Below the pieces are notes generated by a model. That model was not told where the DNA came from. It did no database searches and saw nothing but the letters and a program-made list of their open reading frames with translations. A stretch of 10,600 nucleotides of DNA, from NCBI GenBank assembly GCA_017578085.1, contig PKQR01000073.1, forward strand, positions 1 to 10,600, given 5' to 3'. This stretch comes from Bacillota bacterium (GTDB lineage: Bacteria; Bacillota; Limnochordia; Limnochordales; ZCTH02-B6). The translations under genes and the position numbers were made by a program. Position 1 is the first letter of the stretch; the number at the start of each line of letters is the position of its first letter. Shown one piece after another: positions 6,387 to 10,600 of the stretch.

Positions 6387-7217
6387 GTGTTCTCGTTTGG
6401 TTGGCTGGCCCGCTGGGGCCACGATCCCCGCGAGCCCACCCGCGGCCGGCGGCACACGGCCATGCCCCGCCGGCCCGCCCGCATGCGGCTGGCGGCGGCG
6501 GTCGTGCTGGCCTGCGTGGGACTGTCCGCGGCGGCCTTTTTTGCGGGGTTGAGGATCGCGGCGGTGGTCGCCGTAAGCGCCGGCGGAGGCGAACTGGGCA
6601 TCGCCCGCATCGGGCGGCTGCTGGCCCAAGGCGCGGCCGTGGACGGGCCTTTGAGCGGGGTTCTGGTGGCGGTGGATCCGGGCCACGGCGGCCCCGACCG
6701 CGGCGCGTGCCACCTGCCTTCGGGGCTGGTGGAAAAGGAGATCAACCTGGACATGGCCCTGCGGCTGGAACGGGCTCTCAAAGCCAGCGGGGCACAGGTG
6801 TTTCTGACCCGCCGGGACGACACGTTCGTGTCCCTGGACGAGCGGGCGCGCCGCGCCAACGAGCAGGGCGCGGACGTGTTTGTGAGCCTCCACGTCAACC
6901 GCTTCCCGAGCCCCGAGTGCTTCGGGGCCCAGACCTTTTACCTGCCGGAGTCGCTGGAAGGCCGCCGCCTGGCCCTGCTCATCCAAGAAGAGCTCCGCCA
7001 AGTCTACCCGCCCAACTATCGGCAGGCGTTGCCGGGCAATTACCGGGTGCTGCGGGGCACCGCCATGCCCGCGGCCCTGGTGGAGATAGGGTTTGTCACC
7101 AACGCGACGGACCGGGACCTCATGCAGCAGGACGACTACCGGGAGGCGGTAGCCGCCGCCATCGCCCGGGCCATCATCCGCTTCGTGCGGGGCGAGTCAG
7201 CCGACCAGCCGGCGTAG
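6387..7217 (+). CDS. cwlD: CwlD-like N-acetylmuramoyl-L-alanine amidase (Amidase_3), membrane-anchored
   Basis: This zinc amidase cleaves the bond between muramic acid and the stem peptide. CwlD of spore formers does this to make muramic lactam in the spore cortex. With the GTG start at 6387 the protein has 276 residues. A hydrophobic anchor lies at about 36-62, after a basic stretch. The Amidase_3 domain (about 92-270) has zinc ligands H100 in VDPGHGGPD, E116 in LVEKEI and H169 in SLHVN, and catalytic E233 in LVEIGFVTN. The motif FPSPECFGAQTFYLP (173-187) closely resembles CwlD rather than division amidases. No binding repeats are present. Start is uncertain: 6387 has AGGAGG 10 nt upstream, ATG 6324 has only GAGG and a hairpin right after it, and ATG 6462 or 6483 give a more usual N-terminus but lack a ribosome site. 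The last 21 bp overlap the convergent next gene. Confidence 0.87.
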   Translation: MFSFGWLARWGHDPREPTRGRRHTAMPRRPARMRLAAAVVLACVGLSAAAFFAGLRIAAVVAVSAGGGELGIARIGRLLAQGAAVDGPLSGVLVAVDPGHGGPDRGACHLPSGLVEKEINLDMALRLERALKASGAQVFLTRRDDTFVSLDERARRANEQGADVFVSLHVNRFPSPECFGAQTFYLPESLEGRRLALLIQEELRQVYPPNYRQALPGNYRVLRGTAMPAALVEIGFVTNATDRDLMQQDDYREAVAAAIARAIIRFVRGESADQPA

Positions 7218-7808
7218 GACGATGACTGAGCGCCGGCGGCGCGAGGCGCGCCGGCGCCGCTGGGGCCGGGCGCCATCCCGCCGCGGCCGGCCGCGCTCGC
7301 CTTGTGGGCGGTCTCCTTTCGGCTGCTCCCGTTCCGCCTGGATCTTCCTCTGTGCCATCTGCCGGAGGGTTTCCCGGAGCTGCTCCACGTAGGGGCGGCT
7401 CAAGTAGGCTTCGGCGCCCCGCAGGATCGTCTGCACGTAGTCGGCGTGGGGCGGGACCTCCTCCGGCGCCTTGTCCACCACGACGTACGTCAGCACGTCG
7501 TCGTAGACGTTGCCGTCGGCGGTTTCCACGCGGACGTGCTCGCGCCGGTAGTGTTCCGGCGCCCCTTCCCGCTCGTCCAGGGCGGGAAGCTGCTCGGCGG
7601 GCAGGCGGTACAGGACCCCTTCGACAACGCCGCCTTCATCGGGCACCAGGTCCGCGACGCCGCCCCGGCGGGCGCGGGAGTAGCGGGTGAAGGCCAGGCG
7701 GTACCCCCGCACCAGCGCGGGCCCCACGAGCTCGAACTCTTCCACGTCCCGCGCCAGGTCCTCGGGGCTCATGCAAGAGCCGTAGGCGAAATAATAGACA
7801 GCGTCCAC
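7197..7808 (-). CDS. Gamma-glutamylcyclotransferase-family protein with Arg-rich C-terminal tail
   Basis: Family members release 5-oxoproline from gamma-glutamyl peptides or amines. The exact substrate here is unknown. The 203-residue protein begins VDAVYYFAYGSCMSPEDL, with the substrate-binding YFAYGS loop at residues 6-11. The expected catalytic glutamate is E81 in ALDEREGAPEHYRREHV. Residues 1-150 cover the usual family length. The last 50 or so residues are an added, strongly basic tail rich in R, P and G, possibly nucleic-acid or surface binding, or just read-through of GC-rich DNA. Start is GTG 7808, behind a G-rich stretch. An open frame reaches 8045, but that extension is not conserved-looking and runs through the repeat region. 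The stop lies inside the end of the convergent amidase gene (21-bp overlap). Confidence 0.82.
   Translation of the reverse strand: MDAVYYFAYGSCMSPEDLARDVEEFELVGPALVRGYRLAFTRYSRARRGGVADLVPDEGGVVEGVLYRLPAEQLPALDEREGAPEHYRREHVRVETADGNVYDDVLTYVVVDKAPEEVPPHADYVQTILRGAEAYLSRPYVEQLRETLRQMAQRKIQAEREQPKGDRPQGERGRPRRDGARPQRRRRASRRRRSVIVLRRLVG
7230..7257. terminator. GC-rich hairpin just after the amidase stop codon
   Basis: GCGCCGGCG (7230-7238) and CGCCGGCGC (7249-7257) form a perfect 9-bp stem with a 10-nt loop. It starts 13 bp after the amidase stop, where a + strand terminator is expected, but no T-run follows. It lies within the convergent gene's coding sequence, where it encodes part of the arginine-rich tail. 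Confidence 0.35.
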
Positions 7809-7852
7809 GGACCCCCCGCCCCCTTTGCACCGGCTTCTGTTTATGGTACGCT

Positions 7853-7989
7853 CCGGCGTGGAAGGTGTGCGGCGCGCTCTGTTGTCCCGTCCACCCGGGT
7901 GGAAGACTAGCCGCGCGGCCGCATAGGAAGCGCACGGCGCACCAGAATGGAAGGTGCGCGGCGCATTGGTGTGGAAATCGGAGGTGCAG
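7853..7989. repeat. Array of five degenerate units of about 24 bp in a divergent intergenic region
   Basis: Units start at 7853, 7894, 7919, 7942 and 7966. Each has a core TGGAAG (AGGAAG in the third, TGGAAA in the last) six bases in, at 7859, 7900, 7925, 7948 and 7972. The last four are 25, 23 and 24 bp apart. The first is separated by one unit plus 17 bp. Units at 7853 and 7942 match best: TGGAAGGTG, one variable base, GCGGCGC. The array fills the space between the divergent cyclotransferase and PiT genes. Regulator binding sites are one reading. Tandem duplication debris is another. Confidence 0.5.
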
Positions 7990-8011
7990 TCTACCACGGC
8001 ACCCTGCCAAG

Positions 8012-8036
8012 AGCCCGGCGCCAGGGACGCCGGGCT
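8012..8036 (+). promoter_or_regulatory. Strong leader hairpin immediately upstream of the PiT gene
   Basis: AGCCCGGCG (8012-8020) pairs perfectly with CGCCGGGCT (8028-8036) around a 7-nt loop, extended by one G-T pair. It ends 15 nt before the ATG, touching the GGGGA (8038-8042) that serves as the ribosome site. It could affect ribosome access to the transporter gene. With no T-run after it, termination is unlikely. Confidence 0.35.
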
Positions 8037-8051
8037 TGGGGACAACGATCT

Positions 8052-9020
8052 ATGACATTGCTTGGCCTGCTCATCCTCTTGTCCGGTTTATTCGTTGGCT
8101 GGAACCTGGGCGCCAACGACGCCGCCAACGCCATGGGCACCGCAGTCGGCGCCCGGGTGCGCACGATCCGCGAAGCCGTCATCATCGTCGCCGTCTTCAG
8201 CTTCCTGGGAGCCGTGACCTTCGGCCACCGGGTCATCAAAACCATCGGCTCAGGGATCGTCCCCCTCGACCAATTGGAGACGGGACAGGCGACGCTCATC
8301 GCCCTCGCCTCGATGCTGTCCGCGGGCGTCTGGCTCATGTGGGCCACCTACCTCAAGTTGCCGGTGTCGACCACCCATTCGGCGGTCGGGGCCGTAGCCG
8401 GGGCGGGGCTTGTCGCCGGCGGCGTGCCGATCTACTGGAGCAAGCTGCTGGACATTTTCCTGGCGTGGATCTTGACGCCCATCGGCGCCGCCATCTGCGC
8501 TTACGTTCTCTACCAGGCGTTGCGGCTCATCGTCCTGCGCTTCGTGTCCGTCCCCGACAAGGTGTGGGGGTGGCTGTTGACCGCGAGCGGCATGTGGATG
8601 GCCTTTTCGTGGGGCGCCAACGATGTGGCCAACGCCACCGGCGTTATGATGGGCGCGGGCTTCGCCAGCCCCATCGTGGCGTCAATCCTGGGCGGCCTCT
8701 CCATCGTGCTTGGTATCGCCACCTGGGGCTACCGGGTGATGGAAACCGTCGGCACCCGTATTACGCATTTGCTGCCGCCCACGGCGTTCATCGCTGAAGT
8801 GGCCGCGGCGCTAAATGTGTATCTATACACGCTGTTGGGCCTGCCGGTGTCCACCACCCACTCCATCGTCGGCGCGATCTTTGGCGTCGGCCTCGTGTTT
8901 GGCCGCACCGCCATCGATGCCCGCACCGCGCGGGACATCGTCCTGGCCTGGGCAGCCACGCCCGTCGCCGCCGGCGTCGTCAGCGCGGTGCTGTATCTGC
9001 TGCTGGCTCAGATCCTGTAA
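8052..9020 (+). CDS. pit: PiT-family inorganic phosphate transporter
   Basis: PiT proteins are low-affinity, ion-coupled phosphate (often metal-phosphate) importers of the cytoplasmic membrane. The 322-residue protein shows the family's inverted duplication. GANDAANAMG (20-29) and GANDVANATG (188-197) are the paired signature motifs. LPVSTTHS occurs at 103-110 and again at 264-271. Most of the rest is hydrophobic, consistent with 10 or so membrane segments. Length is usual for the short bacterial form. Start ATG 8052 is preceded by GGGGA 9 nt upstream and gives the N-terminus MTLLGLLILLSGLFVGWNLG, which fits the first helix. A longer open frame from 7947 only adds hydrophilic sequence from the repeat region. 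The DUF47 gene follows after 40 bp, the classic PiT-DUF47 operon. Sodium versus proton coupling cannot be told. Confidence 0.96.
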   Translation: MTLLGLLILLSGLFVGWNLGANDAANAMGTAVGARVRTIREAVIIVAVFSFLGAVTFGHRVIKTIGSGIVPLDQLETGQATLIALASMLSAGVWLMWATYLKLPVSTTHSAVGAVAGAGLVAGGVPIYWSKLLDIFLAWILTPIGAAICAYVLYQALRLIVLRFVSVPDKVWGWLLTASGMWMAFSWGANDVANATGVMMGAGFASPIVASILGGLSIVLGIATWGYRVMETVGTRITHLLPPTAFIAEVAAALNVYLYTLLGLPVSTTHSIVGAIFGVGLVFGRTAIDARTARDIVLAWAATPVAAGVVSAVLYLLLAQIL

Positions 9021-9060
9021 AAGGGCGCTCGTCGCAGGCAGGAGAAAGGGGGAGCGGGTA

Positions 9061-9720
9061 ATGCGCAACATTTTTGGCTGGATGGGCATGCGGGAGCAGC
9101 AGCGGGCGCTGGAAGCGTCCCACCAGCATATGGAGCAAGTGCGCAGCGTTGTGCACCTGCTCAAGGAAGCCCTGGACCAGTTCTTGGCGGGCAACCTACA
9201 GCAGGTGGCCCAGATCCATGAGCGGGTCACGACCGCGGAGCGGGAAGCGGACGAACTGCGCCGGGATCTGTTTGACCAGCTGTCCGAAGCCATGTTCCTG
9301 CCGACAGACCGGGAAGACCTGGTGCAGATGGTGGAGCGCACCGACGACGTGGCCGACTACGCCAATTCCGCTTCGCGGCTGCTGGTCCTGTTCGAATCCC
9401 CTCCCCCGGAGGAGCTGCGGTCCGACCTGGCCCGCTTTGGCGAGCTCTTGGTCCAAGCCGTCGAAAAACTGTCGGAAGCGTTGGATAAGCTGCTGGACGG
9501 CCAGCGCCGGGAGTCGCTCCAGCTGTGCACGGCTGTGGAGCGGTGCGAGGAGGAATGCGACTCCCTCAAGGCGTCCCTTTACCGGCGCCTGCTGTCGCTG
9601 GACCTCCCGGCGGGCAAGCTGCTGCTATTGCACGATCTGATCGAATCTATGGAAAACACCGCCGACCGGGCCGAAGACTCGGCGGACCTGGTGCGGGTGC
9701 TGGCCGTCAAGATCCGGTAA
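9061..9720 (+). CDS. DUF47 (PhoU-like) partner protein of the PiT transporter
   Basis: DUF47 proteins are distant PhoU relatives almost always encoded next to PiT transporters and thought to modulate them. The direct mechanism is not settled. The 219-residue protein is all-helical in appearance, with heptad-like charged stretches. It has PhoU-style acidic motifs: EREADELRRDL (residues 60-70), VERTDDVADYAN (91-102) and, near the end, HDLIESMENTADRAEDSADLV. The D/E-x-x-x-D pattern in the last two resembles the metal-binding motifs of PhoU. Length is typical. There is no signal peptide or membrane segment, so it is cytosolic. Start ATG 9061 has GGGGGAG 6 nt upstream. It lies 40 bp after the PiT stop, in one operon with it, and its last 14 bp overlap the end of the convergent HesB-like gene. 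Confidence 0.92.
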   Translation: MRNIFGWMGMREQQRALEASHQHMEQVRSVVHLLKEALDQFLAGNLQQVAQIHERVTTAEREADELRRDLFDQLSEAMFLPTDREDLVQMVERTDDVADYANSASRLLVLFESPPPEELRSDLARFGELLVQAVEKLSEALDKLLDGQRRESLQLCTAVERCEEECDSLKASLYRRLLSLDLPAGKLLLLHDLIESMENTADRAEDSADLVRVLAVKIR

Positions 9721-10129
9721 CGCCGGAGTCCGAATCGCCGGTCCTGGACGCCTCGCCGGCCGCGCCAAGAAGGTTCGGCATCTCCAAGGCGAAACCGGGA
9801 CCGCCCGCGCCGGTTTCCACCCACAGGAGCCGCGCGCCGTCGAAGACGGCCGCGCTCACCGGATCCAGCACGATGGTGAAACCGTTGCAGACCACCTGGA
9901 CGTCGCCGGGACGGGCATCGTCGAAGGCCATGCCGTAGGAAATGCGGCGGCCGAGGCCCTTGAGCCAGATGCGCAAGGCTTTGCCGGTCTTGCCGCGGGC
10001 GTGCATGTACTCCCGCATCTTGGCCGCCGCCAGCGGGGAAACGGAGATGACAGCCTTTGGACCCGGCCGGTCCTGGGAGCCGGCCGGGTCGTTTTTGGCG
10101 CCCTTGGGGGCTTCAGCGGAGCCAAGCAA
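9707..10129 (-). CDS. HesB/IscA-fold protein lacking the Fe-S ligand cysteines
   Basis: Residues 26-118 match the HesB/A-type fold: AVISVSPLAAAKMREYM, then ALRIWLKGLG, YGMAFDD, DVQVVCNGFTIVLDPVSAAVFDGARLLWVE and a final GFALEMPN. Canonical members deliver or bind Fe-S clusters through a cysteine after LRI...G and a C-terminal CGCG-type pair. Here the first site reads GLGRRISYG and the C-terminus LLGAAGEAS, so all three ligands are absent. The only cysteine, C81, is elsewhere. Fe-S carrier function is therefore doubtful. The 140 residues include a 25-residue N-terminal extension and a Gly/Ser/Asp-rich tail. Start TTG 10129 has AGGCGG 9 nt upstream and overlaps the previous gene by 17 bp, implying translational coupling. 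No ATG or GTG lies near the domain edge. Confidence 0.72.
   Translation of the reverse strand: MLGSAEAPKGAKNDPAGSQDRPGPKAVISVSPLAAAKMREYMHARGKTGKALRIWLKGLGRRISYGMAFDDARPGDVQVVCNGFTIVLDPVSAAVFDGARLLWVETGAGGPGFALEMPNLLGAAGEASRTGDSDSGVTGS
10060..10096 (+). terminator. Intrinsic terminator oriented for the + strand, inside the HesB-like gene
   Basis: GACCCGGCCGG (10060-10070) and CCGGCCGGGTC (10080-10090) form a perfect 11-bp GC-rich stem with a 9-nt loop, followed on the + strand by GTTTTT (10091-10096). The minus strand has no T-run on the other side, so it acts on + transcripts only. The nearest + gene is the DUF47 gene, ending 340 bp upstream with no terminator seen in between. The repeat falls in the poorly conserved N-terminal extension of the HesB-like protein. 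Confidence 0.6.
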
Positions 10130-10600
10130 AGCTATTGACCGCCTGCAGCCAGTATTCTTGGTTGATGCCGCTGTACTGCGATGTCAGGCCGAGCCACTGC
10201 AGGTAGACGTTGTTGTCGCCCTTGTTAAAGAAGACGGCGCGCACCATCGCCTGCTGCCCGCCCGCCGTGCGCCCCTGGATGACGATGAACCGCGCCTGCA
10301 GGCCGTTGCTGGTGGTGATGGTGCGGTTCTCCGTGGTCTGCACATTGGTCAGCACGTGCTGCCACTGGCTCTGGAGCACCTGCCGCGCCCGGTCCAAGGC
10401 CGCGCTGCCGCCGCCGAAGCTCACCACTCGGATGACGGGGCTGCCGCCGCGCAGGGTGATCTCCAGCATCTTTTCGCCGAAGATATCCCGCTCCGTGTAC
10501 TGCTCGCCCTGGGAGGGCACCAGCAGCTCATACAAACGGTTGTCGCCCTGGTACCACCAGAACCGCTGGTCAGTATGGACGTAAAATTCCCCTCGGTACT
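10113..10600 (-). CDS. C-terminal part of an unidentified protein, cut by the window edge
   Basis: The frame is open through the window end, so the gene starts outside. The TTG at 10533-10535 is an internal leucine codon, because the preceding residues (RFWWYQGDNR) continue the same style. About 161 residues are visible. They read YVHTDQRFWWYQGDNRLYELLVP, then GEKMLEITLRGGSPVIRVV, a helical stretch near ARQVLQSQWQHVL, then SNGLQARFIVIQGRTAGG and VYLQWLGLTSQYSGINQ, ending in SFAWLR. The alternating beta-rich, Q/N-rich style with a final amphipathic helix suggests an extracytoplasmic beta domain. It faintly recalls the C-terminal domains of some M48 metalloproteases. That is a weak impression, and no catalytic motif is in view. 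The last 17 bp overlap the start of the HesB-like gene, so the two are co-transcribed. Confidence 0.6.
   Translation of the reverse strand, partial: YRGEFYVHTDQRFWWYQGDNRLYELLVPSQGEQYTERDIFGEKMLEITLRGGSPVIRVVSFGGGSAALDRARQVLQSQWQHVLTNVQTTENRTITTSNGLQARFIVIQGRTAGGQQAMVRAVFFNKGDNNVYLQWLGLTSQYSGINQEYWLQAVNSFAWLR

Noticed and set aside
6189..7001. 270-residue open frame on the minus strand, antisense to the amidase
   Set aside because: It lies opposite the conserved amidase domain and has shadow-like composition.
7853..7989. CRISPR array
   Set aside because: Units are degenerate, contiguous and lack unique spacers of uniform length. No cas gene is present.
7809..8045. N-terminal extension of the cyclotransferase frame through the repeat array
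   Set aside because: The family N-terminus YFAYGS lies just after GTG 7808. The extension looks unconserved and merely reads the 24-bp repeats as octapeptides.
10113..10535. TTG at 10535 as the true start of the last gene
   Set aside because: The frame is open to the window edge with protein-like sequence upstream and no ribosome site before the TTG.

Overview
The window looks like chromosomal DNA from a high-GC, Gram-positive-type bacterium. A high-GC Bacillota lineage (Symbiobacterium, Thermaerobacter or Limnochordia-like) is the best guess. The reasons are strong GC bias, purine-rich Shine-Dalgarno sequences (GGAGG type), frequent GTG and TTG starts, a CwlD-like amidase of the kind used by endospore formers, and a single-subunit PiT transporter paired with a DUF47 protein. 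This placement is inference from gene content only. There is no rRNA, tRNA, IS element, CRISPR array or prophage signature. The genes are mostly housekeeping and transport genes.

Layout: (1) 1-1300 holds a perfect 34-bp palindrome, probably the end of an upstream transcript, then ispH (+), the last step of isoprenoid precursor synthesis. A large inverted repeat follows between ispH and the converging next gene. (2) 1297-6287 is a minus-strand block. A good promoter at 6259-6287 reads into an ABC-transporter ATPase with no partner genes in view, then trkA and trkH, the regulatory and membrane subunits of a Trk potassium uptake system. After a 148-bp gap comes an unusual regulator-like protein with an internal coiled coil and a TetR-type helix-turn-helix at its C-terminus. 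(3) 6387-7217 (+) is a membrane-anchored CwlD-like N-acetylmuramoyl-L-alanine amidase. Its end overlaps the end of a convergent gamma-glutamylcyclotransferase-family gene (7197-7808, -) that has an arginine-rich tail. (4) 7809-8051 is a divergent intergenic region with five degenerate copies of a unit of about 24 bp. (5) 8052-9720 (+) is a PiT-type phosphate transporter followed by its usual DUF47/PhoU-like partner. (6) 9707-10600 (-) is a two-gene overlapping unit: an unidentified protein cut by the window edge, then a HesB/IscA-fold protein that has lost the Fe-S ligand cysteines. A textbook intrinsic terminator oriented for the + strand sits inside the HesB-like gene. The phosphate operon may therefore end with a long antisense 3' tail.

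I see no convincing new multi-gene defence or biosynthetic system. The observations most worth checking are the 24-bp repeat array, the ABC ATPase inside a trk operon with a palindrome at its promoter, the cysteine-less HesB protein, the antisense terminator, and the reversed architecture of the regulator.
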